Source: an uncultured Muribaculaceae bacterium
GTDB lineage: Bacteria; Bacteroidota; Bacteroidia; Bacteroidales; Muribaculaceae
Assembly: GCA_934663645.1 (NCBI GenBank)
Contig: CAKUKR010000008.1
Span: 1 to 46,566 of the forward strand
DNA: 46,566 bases
Direction: 5' to 3'
The position numbers and the translations under genes are program-made. The notes beneath the pieces were generated by a model. It did not search any database. It saw only the letters and a list, made by a program, of their open reading frames with translations, and was not told the DNA's origin. Below, in pieces: positions 18,295 through 26,652 of the stretch; position 1 is the stretch's first letter; every line of letters begins with the position of its first letter.

Positions 18295-18390
18295 CTGTTT
18301 CACCTGTTTCACCTGTTTCATCTGTTTCATCTGTTTCACCGTTGCAGGGGTGCAACAGATGCAACAGATGCAACACCATGCAACAGATGA
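18295..18390. repeat. CTGTTTCA array followed by TGCAACA array
   Basis: Five CTGTTTCA words at 9-bp spacing (18295-18340) are followed by four TGCAACA words (18351-18385). These are the complements, in reversed order, of GAAACAGATGAAAC at 17861-17874 and of the TGTTGCA array. Together they form the right half of the nested inverted structure. Confidence 0.9.
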
Positions 18391-18427
18391 GGGCACTTGC
18401 AACAAATGTCAGGATAAGGAATAGAAA

Positions 18428-18459
18428 CAGGCGGAACGCCGTGCGAAGCGTCCCGCCTG
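18428..18459 (-). terminator. Terminator hairpin of the 18.5-21.0 kb minus-strand gene
   Basis: 18428-18439 pairs with 18448-18459 at 11 of 12 positions around an eight-base loop. On the minus strand it is followed by TTTCTATTCC. It marks the right border of the repeat island. Confidence 0.7.
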
Positions 18460-18524
18460 ATGTCATTTGCGGTTGCGTATGTGTGCCGTCATTTCTCCGA
18501 CAACCCGGAGGTCGCGGCTTGCCG

Positions 18525-21029
18525 TCAGAGGACGACCTTGCGGGCAGTGCCTGCTGCGCGGACTATGTATATGCCGCCGGGGAGGGTGAGGCTGATGCCG
18601 CCCTGCGCTGTCACGCCGCTGTATACTGTCTGTCCCGACACTGTATACACGCTGACGGGGATGCCAGCCACGCCGCTGACGGTGAGCGTGCCGCCTTGCG
18701 CGGAGATGCGTACTGCGTCGGAGGCGATGCCGTCAACGCCGACAGAGGGCGTGAAGGCTGCGGGGTCGGTCAGGTCGCTTGCGCCTCGGGTGTAGACGGC
18801 CTTCATCTGCACTGTCTGCTGTGCCGGGTCTGCGTCAGCGTCATGCGTCAGTGCGCACTGCAATGCGTCGGCGGGGAGGGTGGCGGCGAGCGTGCCGTCC
18901 ACGTATACCTCGTAGCCGGTGAGCTGCAGGTTGCCGATGCCGGCGGTGTAGCTGATGTCGTCTATCTCGATGAAGAACTTGTCGTCAGACGTTGAGCGTA
19001 TCGCGAAATAGTTCGCGCCCGCAGGGAGGTCGTAGCTGTACTGGGTCCATGCGGCAGGCACGCCGCTGACGCTGGCAAGGCTCTCGAAGTCCTCGACGCT
19101 GTCCGTAGCCGTGGAATACGACACCTCAAACGATTCGGGGTCGGAGGTGGAGTAGCTGCGGGCGTAGAATGAAACGGTCTGCGCCGTGCCGGGGAGGTCT
19201 TCGGAAATCATCCAGTTGTCGTTTGCGCCGTAGGGGCTTGAGAAGCTGGCGAAGTATTTCGAGCCTGAATGTGCGGCGAATGTGGAGTTCATCCCCTCGC
19301 TGTCAAAGACGATGAACGCCATGGGCTTGCCCATGTTGGGGAACTGGAAGTCGGTGAAGCTGTACGTCTCTTCGACCAGGTCAACATCGACAAATTTCCA
19401 GCGTCCTGCCTGGTCAATGGCAAACGGTTCGTACCCCTCGACATCGTCGGTGACAGCCTCGGAGCGCGACACGCCTGCGAAGTCGGGGGCAGTCCATTTA
19501 AGTATGCACCCGCCCTGGGCGTCTGAATATGTCGGGTACAACGGCATAGGGTAGCCACGGCGCATGATTGCGACGGTGCAGCTTTCCTCGAGGGGCTCGT
19601 CAAGCCCTTCGGCGGTGACTGCCACGCAGACGGCCATGCTGTCGCCGTATGAGGACGTTGCGCGTACCTCCTTGGTGCAGGTGAACACCTCGCCGGCAGC
19701 GACGGTGAACGGCACGTTGTCCGAGAAAAGGTTGCCACCGGTCTGTATGGTGACGTATCCGCTGTAGCTGTTTTCAGCGTCAGCGTTCATCAGCGATATT
19801 TCTATGGGGACAATTTCGCCGGCGTTGACACGTGCGGGGACATTGAGCGCGGAGATGCGCAGTCCGCCCTCGGTGTCGGCGGCGGTGATGTCGATGCAGT
19901 CGAGCAGCGTCTTGGTCTTCTTGTCAGAAGCCACCACCTTCACGCCGCACTGCACACTCTTGCCGGCATAGCCGCTGAAGGGGACGGTGAGTGTCTGCCA
20001 CCCCGTCGCGCCAGCGTCGCCGAGCGTAAAGGGCTGCTGGTAAGCCATTTCACCCTCACAGTATATGAACGGCGTGAGCTGTGTGGTCGAACCCTCGACA
20101 GCGTAGTAACGGAATGTGAACGAGCCGGCATCGCTGCTGCCCATGGCAACCTTGCCCGAATACCAGTGGGTCTCGTTGCCGGCCTTGCGTTGCTTCCAGA
20201 CGGCCATGCCGCTGTCGTTGTCAAAGGGGGTTGCGGCAGGGGTGTCGCTCGTGCCAGCCACGCTCCACGTGCCGCGCAGGAAGTCGTTCAGTCCGCCGCA
20301 GACCGTAGATGCCTCGCCGCCGGCGAATGTCTCGGAGTAAGGCAGCTGGTATGCCGCTCCCACGGCGAGCAGCGGGGTCATGCTGTAGCGCGAGTAGTCC
20401 ACGCCGCGCTCTGTGCTTGAGAACACGAAGTAGTTGCACAGCGCACGCTCCCCGGGGTCGCACACGGTCAGGGTGTACGAAGTCCCCTCGATGCCGGCGG
20501 CCAGCGATGTCTGGCCGTCAGCGGCGAGTATCTCGTATTTCACCAGCGCAGGGTTTATGGGGCTGCCCTCCTGGTATGTCGCGGGCGCGTCCCAGCTGAT
20601 GACGACAGTGCCGGGGGTGTCGCCCTCGCGCAGCTTCACATTTCCAGGCACGGCGGCGTAGTCCACGCCTGCCCAGGCGTATTCGGAGACTTCCTCGCCG
20701 TCACCCTCGGCGTTAGTGGCGATGAACGTGTAGGTGTACCCTCCGCGCTCGGGGCAGTTGTCGGTGAACGAGATGGACGCGCCCGGTGCTGGAGCGTCGA
20801 ATGTCTTGACCTCGGTCTCGCCGCGCAGCACGCGGATAGAGGCTATCGAGGATAGTTCTCCGCCTCCGGCGGTCTCGTCAGGGGCGTTGAAGGTGACCTT
20901 GAGCGTGGGAGCGCCGTCATAGTCGTGCGCAAACTTGACCTTGGTGACGCCGGCAGGCGCGCCGTCTGCCGCCGCGAGAGCCGGCAGTGCGGCAGCGGCA
21001 AGCAGTGCTGATGTGCATAAGTGCTTCAT
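18525..21029 (-). CDS. Secreted multi-domain Fn3/choice-of-anchor protein with T9SS-like tail
   Basis: An 834-residue exported protein. The start is placed at 21029 (MKHLCTSALLAAAALPALAAADG, a signal peptide); the longer frame adds 16 unlikely residues. The body has at least two fibronectin-III-like domains (ending around EYAWAGVDYAAVPGNVKL and in VVISWDAPATYQEGS), a CARDB-like segment (LRISALNVPARVNAGEIVPI) and choice-of-anchor J-like jelly rolls (for example NDNWMISEDLPGTAQTVSFY). The last 70 residues (GGTLTVSGVAGIPVSVYTVS, and later PGGIYIVRAAGTARKVVL) are a T9SS-type sorting module nearly matching the tail of the 37.7-40.0 kb protein. It is probably a surface-exposed binding protein of unknown ligand. 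It has its own promoter and terminator and is divergent from the TonB receptor gene. Confidence 0.85.
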   Translation of the reverse strand: MKHLCTSALLAAAALPALAAADGAPAGVTKVKFAHDYDGAPTLKVTFNAPDETAGGGELSSIASIRVLRGETEVKTFDAPAPGASISFTDNCPERGGYTYTFIATNAEGDGEEVSEYAWAGVDYAAVPGNVKLREGDTPGTVVISWDAPATYQEGSPINPALVKYEILAADGQTSLAAGIEGTSYTLTVCDPGERALCNYFVFSSTERGVDYSRYSMTPLLAVGAAYQLPYSETFAGGEASTVCGGLNDFLRGTWSVAGTSDTPAATPFDNDSGMAVWKQRKAGNETHWYSGKVAMGSSDAGSFTFRYYAVEGSTTQLTPFIYCEGEMAYQQPFTLGDAGATGWQTLTVPFSGYAGKSVQCGVKVVASDKKTKTLLDCIDITAADTEGGLRISALNVPARVNAGEIVPIEISLMNADAENSYSGYVTIQTGGNLFSDNVPFTVAAGEVFTCTKEVRATSSYGDSMAVCVAVTAEGLDEPLEESCTVAIMRRGYPMPLYPTYSDAQGGCILKWTAPDFAGVSRSEAVTDDVEGYEPFAIDQAGRWKFVDVDLVEETYSFTDFQFPNMGKPMAFIVFDSEGMNSTFAAHSGSKYFASFSSPYGANDNWMISEDLPGTAQTVSFYARSYSTSDPESFEVSYSTATDSVEDFESLASVSGVPAAWTQYSYDLPAGANYFAIRSTSDDKFFIEIDDISYTAGIGNLQLTGYEVYVDGTLAATLPADALQCALTHDADADPAQQTVQMKAVYTRGASDLTDPAAFTPSVGVDGIASDAVRISAQGGTLTVSGVAGIPVSVYTVSGQTVYSGVTAQGGISLTLPGGIYIVRAAGTARKVVL

Positions 21030-21126
21030 AAGCGAATTTGTCTTAGGGGTCTGGGAAGCCTTGTCTTGGGGCATCAAACGCCGCTCGCGAGGCTTTCAGA
21101 CCGGTTGATGTAACTGTTATCGTCTG

Positions 21127-21158
21127 CAAATCTACACAAATGCCGGCACATACGCAAA
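21127..21158 (-). promoter_or_regulatory. Promoter of the minus-strand Fn3 protein gene
   Basis: On the minus strand, TTTG at 21158-21155 and TAGATTTG at 21134-21127 are separated by exactly 20 bp, a good -33/-7 match. It predicts a leader of about 90 nt before the ATG at 21029. Confidence 0.7.
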
Positions 21159-21235
21159 TCCGCACCGCTACTCCGCACCGGCTGGATTTAATGATTACAT
21201 CACGGGCGTGTAACACGGGTGAAACATTGGCGGCG

Positions 21236-21243
21236 TAATTTTG
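21236..21243 (+). promoter_or_regulatory. -7 box of the TonB receptor operon
   Basis: TAATTTTG matches the consensus; the expected start is near 21249. The surrounding 15 bases equal those at 18061-18075. No TTG lies 20 bp upstream. The gap 21030-21254 otherwise holds only the divergent promoter and an ACACGGG-word repeat at 21199-21221. Confidence 0.6.
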
Positions 21244-21266
21244 CAGCGTAATTAATGAAGGATAGT

Positions 21267-24047
21267 ATGACATCAAGAACTACGATGATGTGTTGCCTGC
21301 TGGCAACGGCGCTGCCTCACCTGGCAGCACACGCGCAGTCACAAGCCGCCGCTCTGCACGGCGTGGTGACTGACAGCGAGAACGGTGAGCCCCTCATCGG
21401 CGCGTACGTCAAGCTCGTCCAGACGGGCGAGGTGACGGCGACGGGGCTGGACGGCGACTTCGCCTTTGAGCGCGTGACGCAGGGCACGGTGACGCTGGAA
21501 ATCTCCTACACCTCTTACGTGACGCAGACCGTGGAGTGCACTGCCGGCCGTGAGCCGGTGGCTGTGAGCCTCGTCCCTGACAACCAGATGCTTTCGGACG
21601 TGGTGGTGACGGGACGGCGCAGAGGCGGCTCGGAGGCGTCGGTGGTGTATGACCAGCAGACGAGCCTGGTGACGCAAGTCGGGGTGTCGGCGCAGCAGAT
21701 CACGCGCACACAGGACAAGGACGCTTCGGAGGTGATACGCCGTGTGCCGGGCATCAGCATCATCGACGGCAAGTTCGTCATGGTGCGCGGCCTGCCGCAG
21801 CGGTACAACAACGTGTGGATGAACGGCGCGGCTGTCCCCAGCTCGGAGGCTGACTCGCGTGCGTTCTCTTTCGACATACTCCCCTCCTCGCAGCTCGAGA
21901 ACCTGGTGGTGGTCAAGTCGTCTGCCCCGGAGTACCCGGCGGACTTCAGCGGCGGCATGATAATGATACGCACCAAGAACGTGCCTGACGAGAACTCGCT
22001 GAGCGTCGGCGTGGGGCTGGGCGTCAACGACCGCACGCAGTTCAACCAGTATTTCGGCTACCGGGGCTCGTCTACGGACTGGCTCGGGTTTGACGGCGGC
22101 ATGCGCTCGCTGCAGGGAGGCATCCACGGCACGCTCAACCCGCTGAACAACGGCGTGAGCCTGACGGACAACGGGTTCAACAACGACTGGACTGTGCGCC
22201 GCAGCCACCCCGCCCCTAACATGAGCATGAACATGAGCTGGTCGTGGCGCAAGCAGACCGAGGGGGGAAGCATCTGGGCGATGCTCGCCGCGCTCAACTA
22301 CAACAGCAGCTTCAGCACCCTGGCCGGCATGGACAACAACATGTTCGGCGCGTATGACGTGACCAACGACTGCCCCAACTACCTGCGCCGCAGCGTCGAC
22401 GACCAGTACAACCACAGCAACCGCGTCGGCGTGATGTACAACCTGACGATGCTCTCCCCGGACGGCAACCACCGTTTCGAGTTCAACAACCTGTTCAACC
22501 AGCTGGGACGCACGCGCTACACGTGGCGCAGGGGCATCGACGCGCAGAGCGACACGTTCAACAGCGCGGAGTACTATTACCAGAGCCGCACGACATACAA
22601 CGGGCAGCTGACGGGCAAGCACACCCTGGGCAGCGATGACAAGCTGGACTGGAGCGCGGGTTACGCCTACGCCAACCGCAACATGCCTGACCGCCGCCGC
22701 TACACCACCGTCCTCGACCCCGAGACAGGGCAAATGGAGGTGGACAACCTGAACGACATCAACCGCGAGTACAACCGCCTGGACGAGCATATCGGCTCGG
22801 CGGGCGTGAACTATACGCACGACTTCCGCAGCTGGGTCATACCCGTCACGCTCAAGGCCGGAGGCTTCGGACAGTACCGCAGCCGCGTCTACAACACCCG
22901 CTATTTCCTCTACAGCTGGCCCGGTGGCCTCCCCCCGGAGTACCGCGCAATGGACGTGCCCACGGAACTGATGCGCGATGAGAACTACGGCGCGGACAAG
23001 CTATACCTGATAGAGCAGGTGGACTGGCGCAACAACTACAAGGGCAACGACGTGACCGGTGCGGCATACGTGGGCGGCAACTTCACCATAGGACGCTTCA
23101 ACGCATACGCCGGCGTGCGATACGAGTACTACCGCATGAACCTGACGGGCAACACGCGCAAGACCGAGGAGAGCCCCAAGGACAACATCTACGACTACAG
23201 CGACCTGTTCCCCTCGCTCAACATGGCATACCGCTTTGACGACCGCCACGTGCTGCGCCTCTGCTACGGCAGGACGGTCAACCGCCCGGAGTTCCGCGAG
23301 CTGTCAACGTCGGTATACTACGACTTCGACCTGGCGAGCAACATACAGGGCAACTATGACCTGCGCCCGGCTTACGTAGACAACATCGACCTGGGCTACT
23401 CGTTCTACCCCTCCTCGGGCGAGCTGCTCTCCGTATCGCTCTTCTACAAGCATTTCCGCGACCCGATAGAGTGGACCTACACCGTCGCCGGCGGCACTGA
23501 CCTCATCTACTCATACGTCAACGCCAAGGGGGCGGACAACTATGGCGTGGAGGTGGACATACGCAAGAGCCTCGACTTCATCGGCTTGCCCGACTTCAGC
23601 CTCAACGTCAACGGCGCCCTCATCAAGAGCCGCGTCAAGTTTGAGCCGGGCAGCAAGGAGCATGACCGCCCGATGCAGGGCCAGTCGCCCTACCTGATCA
23701 ACGCAGGCCTGTTCTACCGCAACGAGCGGGCTGGCATCAGCGCGTCGCTGATGTACAACCGCATTGGCAAGCGCATCGTCGGCGTAGGCCGCAAGGTGGG
23801 ATACGAGGGAATGGAGGTCAAGGTGCCCGACTCCTACGAGATGCCGCGCAACACTATCGACATAAACGTCACCAAGACGCTGGGCGACTTCGAGCTGCGC
23901 CTCGGAGTGCGTGACCTGCTGGCGCAGACGGCAACATTCCAGCAGTACGAGAACACGCCAGGCGGCGAAATCAAGCAGGTCAACCGCCGCTACAAACCCG
24001 GCAGGACGGTCAACCTCAGCGTAACCTATAAATTCACAGCTAAATAA
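21267..24047 (+). CDS. TonB-dependent outer-membrane receptor
   Basis: A 926-residue outer-membrane transporter that would import a substrate with TonB-ExbBD energy. After the signal peptide (to AHAQ) come a CarboxypepD_reg-like beta-sandwich (LHGVVTDSENGEPLIGAYVK, about residues 30-110), the plug (LSDVVVTGRRR through SEVIRRVPGISIIDGKFVMV) and a long beta-barrel ending VNLSVTYKFTAK with aromatic strands. I prefer ATG 21267 over ATG 21255: the promoter predicts an RNA start near 21249, so 21255 would have almost no leader, and AAGGA lies just before 21267. The next gene encodes a surface lipoprotein, but it is a beta-helix and not SusD-like. The substrate cannot be told. Confidence 0.92.
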   Translation: MTSRTTMMCCLLATALPHLAAHAQSQAAALHGVVTDSENGEPLIGAYVKLVQTGEVTATGLDGDFAFERVTQGTVTLEISYTSYVTQTVECTAGREPVAVSLVPDNQMLSDVVVTGRRRGGSEASVVYDQQTSLVTQVGVSAQQITRTQDKDASEVIRRVPGISIIDGKFVMVRGLPQRYNNVWMNGAAVPSSEADSRAFSFDILPSSQLENLVVVKSSAPEYPADFSGGMIMIRTKNVPDENSLSVGVGLGVNDRTQFNQYFGYRGSSTDWLGFDGGMRSLQGGIHGTLNPLNNGVSLTDNGFNNDWTVRRSHPAPNMSMNMSWSWRKQTEGGSIWAMLAALNYNSSFSTLAGMDNNMFGAYDVTNDCPNYLRRSVDDQYNHSNRVGVMYNLTMLSPDGNHRFEFNNLFNQLGRTRYTWRRGIDAQSDTFNSAEYYYQSRTTYNGQLTGKHTLGSDDKLDWSAGYAYANRNMPDRRRYTTVLDPETGQMEVDNLNDINREYNRLDEHIGSAGVNYTHDFRSWVIPVTLKAGGFGQYRSRVYNTRYFLYSWPGGLPPEYRAMDVPTELMRDENYGADKLYLIEQVDWRNNYKGNDVTGAAYVGGNFTIGRFNAYAGVRYEYYRMNLTGNTRKTEESPKDNIYDYSDLFPSLNMAYRFDDRHVLRLCYGRTVNRPEFRELSTSVYYDFDLASNIQGNYDLRPAYVDNIDLGYSFYPSSGELLSVSLFYKHFRDPIEWTYTVAGGTDLIYSYVNAKGADNYGVEVDIRKSLDFIGLPDFSLNVNGALIKSRVKFEPGSKEHDRPMQGQSPYLINAGLFYRNERAGISASLMYNRIGKRIVGVGRKVGYEGMEVKVPDSYEMPRNTIDINVTKTLGDFELRLGVRDLLAQTATFQQYENTPGGEIKQVNRRYKPGRTVNLSVTYKFTAK

Positions 24048-24080
24048 ATGATAACCATATCAATAAAACAAATGTACGGA

Positions 24081-25613
24081 ATGAAAGCAAGAACACTCAT
24101 TTCATCAGTGCTGTCAGCCTCGCTGATCATGGCTGCAGCCGCATGCTCCGACGACACCCCCAACACAGGACAGTACGACTGGGGCAACCAAGGGTCTGTC
24201 AAGACCTGCGACCACATCCTGTTCAACGCCGACGGCTCGGAAAACGAGAACGGCAATGTGATAGGCAACGGCGACCAGGAATTTGTGTTCACAGGCACAC
24301 AGACGCTCAAGAAAGGCGTGTATGAACTGAAAGGCTGGGTCTATGTGGGCGCAGGAGCGACACTGACAATAGAGCCTGGCACCGTGATACGCGGCGACAA
24401 GGAGACGCAGGCCACGCTCATAGTGGAACCCGGCGGCAAGCTATATGCCGAGGGCACACAGTCAGAGCCTATCGTCTTCACATCTGAACAGCCCAAGGGA
24501 CAGCGCAAGCCCGGCGACTGGGGTGGCCTCATCATCTGCGGCAAGGCCCGCAACAACCAGGGCGTCCTCGGACAGCAGATCGAGGGAGGCCCGCGCACCA
24601 AGCACGGCGGCACTGACGACACGGACAACTCGGGCGTGCTGCGATACGTCCGCGTAGAGTTTGCCGGATACCCCTTCCAGAAGGACAAGGAAATCAACGG
24701 CATCACCTTCGGCTCTGTCGGCAGCGGCACGACCGTTGACCATGTCCAGGTGTCATATTCCAATGACGACTCCTACGAGTGGTTCGGCGGCTCGGTCAAC
24801 TGCCGCTACCTGGTGGCATACAACGGCTGGGACGACGAGTTTGACACCGACAACGGCTTCTCGGGCAAGGTGCAGTTCTGCCTCTCGATACGCGACCCGC
24901 GCATCGCTGACACCTCGCAGTCAAACGGCTTCGAGTCTGACAACTGCGCCGACGGCGCTCTCACAGAGCCCTTCACCACCGCAGTCTTCAGCAACGTGAC
25001 ATTCATCGGCCCGCTCGGACGCGACGCGAATTTCTCCAACGATGCCTCATACATCAACGGCGGCAGCTACAACCCCAACAACGGCTCTGCCCTCGGCAAG
25101 TTCCAGGCTGCGATGCAGATACGCCGCTCCTCTCGCCTGAACTGCTTCAACTCCGTGGCCGTAGGCTACCCCATCGGCCTTATCATCGACGGCGAGAAGG
25201 GCAGCACCGTGGAGAATGCCAAGAACGGCCAGATCGGCCTCCAGAACGTATGGTTTGCCGGCATGGGCATCACGGGCAGCGACGCCAACAAGGTATATGA
25301 GGACGTGCTGTATGACGCTCGCAACAAGGCTGTCATCGACGCCAGCCGCGAGTCCTACTCCTCGACATTCTTCAAGGCGCAGAGCGGCAACCGCGTGATG
25401 CAGAATATCGCAGACCTGCTCCTCTCCGACCCGCGCCACATCGGCGTGAACTACCTGCCGACAGCGTCAAGCCCGCTGCTGAACGCCGCCTCGTTCACCA
25501 ACCCGCTGCTCGCCAGCTGGTTTGAGCAGGTGTCATACATCGGGGCATTCGGCACGTCAGACAACTGGCTGGACGGCTGGACCAACTTCGACCCGCAGAA
25601 CACCGATTACTAA
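24081..25613 (+). CDS. Parallel beta-helix surface lipoprotein partnered with the TonB receptor
   Basis: A 510-residue lipoprotein. ATG 24081 gives the compact signal MKARTLISSVLSASLIMAAAAC with cysteine 22. CSDD right after the cleavage site resembles the acidic lipoprotein export signal that sends Bacteroidota lipoproteins to the cell surface. The body reads GWVYVGAGATLTIEPGTVIR, IVEPGGKLYAEGTQSEPIVF and GDWGGLIICGKA, the right-handed beta-helix pattern of a Bacteroidota family often found beside TonB receptors. DNCADGALTEPF and PRHIGVNYLPTASSPLLN follow. It lies 33 nt downstream of the receptor and is surely co-transcribed. Inference: a capture partner that plays the role SusD plays in other systems. 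No catalytic motif is evident. Confidence 0.88.
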   Translation: MKARTLISSVLSASLIMAAAACSDDTPNTGQYDWGNQGSVKTCDHILFNADGSENENGNVIGNGDQEFVFTGTQTLKKGVYELKGWVYVGAGATLTIEPGTVIRGDKETQATLIVEPGGKLYAEGTQSEPIVFTSEQPKGQRKPGDWGGLIICGKARNNQGVLGQQIEGGPRTKHGGTDDTDNSGVLRYVRVEFAGYPFQKDKEINGITFGSVGSGTTVDHVQVSYSNDDSYEWFGGSVNCRYLVAYNGWDDEFDTDNGFSGKVQFCLSIRDPRIADTSQSNGFESDNCADGALTEPFTTAVFSNVTFIGPLGRDANFSNDASYINGGSYNPNNGSALGKFQAAMQIRRSSRLNCFNSVAVGYPIGLIIDGEKGSTVENAKNGQIGLQNVWFAGMGITGSDANKVYEDVLYDARNKAVIDASRESYSSTFFKAQSGNRVMQNIADLLLSDPRHIGVNYLPTASSPLLNAASFTNPLLASWFEQVSYIGAFGTSDNWLDGWTNFDPQNTDY

Positions 25614-25632
25614 CCTTGCAATAATTACAGCC

Positions 25633-25684
25633 AGGGCATAACGCCCTCCCGATGCCGGCTCGGACACCCCTCCCTGCCGGCATC
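25633..25684. terminator. Two hairpins between convergent genes
   Basis: AGGGC (25633-25637) pairs with GCCCT (25643-25647), and GATGCCGGC (25651-25659) pairs perfectly with GCCGGCATC (25676-25684). Both lie in the 116-bp gap where the lipoprotein gene meets the minus-strand pair. Neither has a clear T-run. Confidence 0.5.
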
Positions 25685-25729
25685 ACCCGTCTCCACCCCA
25701 GGCCTATTCCACGGCTGCGCAGGGACGCT

Positions 25730-26158
25730 TCAGTAGTTGATTTCACATATAAGTGATTCTGCGAGGACATCACCGATAGGCACGCCTTTCAGTTTGAGGA
25801 CATTCCACAAGTCCGTGTCATCGTCAAACGTGAACAGGACTTCTCCCTCCTCATGCTCATTCCATGAGATTTTTCTTGCGACCCATTTTCCGTCCCAGTC
25901 CGCTTTGGTGCGCACTCTCCAGAATTTGAACGGACTGCCTTCCATGAAAAACTCATAGAAATTGCCGTCAACCGTGTAATAGAACACTATGGAAAACGCA
26001 TGCTTCCAAAAGTAGTTGAACACCTCCTTGGGATTGTAGGATTCTGCATCGAGACAGTCGCTTTTACTCCAGCCGAGATCCGATTGGCGTATCACTGGTT
26101 CGTCTGGAAACCAGTTAGTCAAGATTACTTTGTCTTCTTCCATTTCACAAGCCGGCAT
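25730..26158 (-). CDS. Unknown 142-aa protein coupled to an MNT nucleotidyltransferase
   Basis: I do not recognise this protein. Its ATG (26158-26156) shares one base with the TGA of the upstream nucleotidyltransferase gene, implying translational coupling. The upstream in-frame codon is TTG and was not used. The 142 residues are acidic and rich in aromatic residues (NYFWKHAFSIVFYYTVDGNF, then FKFWRVRTKADWDGKWVARK and EVLFTFDDDTDLWNVLK). It has no signal peptide or membrane span and does not show the helical RX4HXY core of HepT or the MntA motif. Base composition is GC-poorer than its neighbours. By position it may be the target or partner of the nucleotidyltransferase. Confidence 0.72.
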   Translation of the reverse strand: MPACEMEEDKVILTNWFPDEPVIRQSDLGWSKSDCLDAESYNPKEVFNYFWKHAFSIVFYYTVDGNFYEFFMEGSPFKFWRVRTKADWDGKWVARKISWNEHEEGEVLFTFDDDTDLWNVLKLKGVPIGDVLAESLICEINY

Positions 26159-26460
26159 CAACTCTCATAAATCAGGAATTTGTCTTTTGCGGCTGTCTCG
26201 GCGGCAAACGGAAGCAGCCTGTCCTCCTCGACAAGGTCTACGCTCCTGTGCAGCAAGTCTTCAAGCCCTATCATCATGCCGGAGATAGTCAGCAGCGAAA
26301 TCCTCGCCGTGCGGTCATACTCCACGAGTATGTCTACATCGCTTTCGGGTGTCTCCTCGCCCCTGGAGCAAGAGCCGAACAGCCAAGCCTTCCTCACCGG
26401 CTGTCCAGTAAAGAAATGCTGTATCTTGGGTATCATGTCCCTTACGCTGTCGCTTATCAT
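26158..26460 (-). CDS. MNT-family minimal nucleotidyltransferase (MntA-like)
   Basis: A 100-residue soluble protein with the polymerase-beta-like motif GSX10DXD: G29-S30, then D41 and D43 in SDVDILVEY, matching minimal nucleotidyltransferases. In HepT-MntA modules this enzyme AMPylates and silences the HepT RNase toxin; known MntA proteins are of similar size. Here the following gene is not HepT. Its start at 26460 lies 22 nt after a consensus -7 box (26489-26482). Best reading: the regulatory half of a two-gene toxin-antitoxin-like unit; alternatively a stand-alone nucleotidyltransferase. Confidence 0.85.
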   Translation of the reverse strand: MISDSVRDMIPKIQHFFTGQPVRKAWLFGSCSRGEETPESDVDILVEYDRTARISLLTISGMMIGLEDLLHRSVDLVEEDRLLPFAAETAAKDKFLIYES

Positions 26461-26481
26461 AACTCGAGGCTTTGATTATCG

Positions 26482-26489
26482 CAAAGTTA
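26482..26489 (-). promoter_or_regulatory. -7 box of the MNT pair
   Basis: Minus-strand TAACTTTG fits TAnnTTTG and lies 21 bp before the ATG at 26460. No matching -33 TTG was found at 19-20 bp. Confidence 0.55.
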
Positions 26490-26621
26490 CACATTAGTTT
26501 CGACATTCCGAAATTCGTTGCTCACAAATCGCCCGGCACGATACCGGCGGCGGATATGGCTGACTGTCAGCAGCGTGGCAGGGGGTTATGCTTTTTTAGC
26601 GATTTTTCGGCGCAGCGGCGG

Positions 26622-26652
26622 TTGATGCCCTCATCAAAAATGAGTAATTTTG
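26622..26652 (+). promoter_or_regulatory. Promoter of the five-gene peptidoglycan operon
   Basis: TTG at 26622-26624 and TAATTTTG at 26645-26652 have exactly 20 bp between them. The predicted start near 26658 leaves a GC-rich leader of about 150 nt before the ATG at 26807, in which I see no known riboswitch. The stretch 26490-26621 between the divergent units shows no gene. Confidence 0.72.

Larger units (their letters stand above)
17841..18357. repeat. 35-nt inverted repeat enclosing a 447-bp core
   Basis: The arm at 17841-17875 is complementary to 18323-18357 at 33 of 35 positions, by direct base comparison. The arms are built from the TGTTGCA and GAAACAGATGAAAC words. Further complementary words lie outside (17605-17620 with 18360-18375, 16 of 16). 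Inside, the 9-nt word CTCTCCGAG at 18256-18264 pairs with CTCGGAGAG at 18000-18008. The core between the arms holds a hairpin (17909-17959), a promoter-like box (18062-18069), an AT-rich hairpin (18139-18155), a tandem repeat (18182-18230) and a second hairpin (18261-18279). No coding gene is supported anywhere in 17536-18427. Confidence 0.85.

Noticed and set aside
18081..18995. 304-aa frame after the orphan promoter box
   Set aside because: It crosses repeat arrays and a terminator and then runs antisense to the Fn3 gene; composition is not protein-like.
21339..22820. 493-aa minus-strand reading frame
   Set aside because: Antisense to the TonB receptor; His/Val/Arg-rich composition typical of shadow frames.
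25730..26158. HepT toxin as partner of the MNT gene
   Set aside because: The protein is aromatic and strand-rich without the helical RX4HXY core of HepT.
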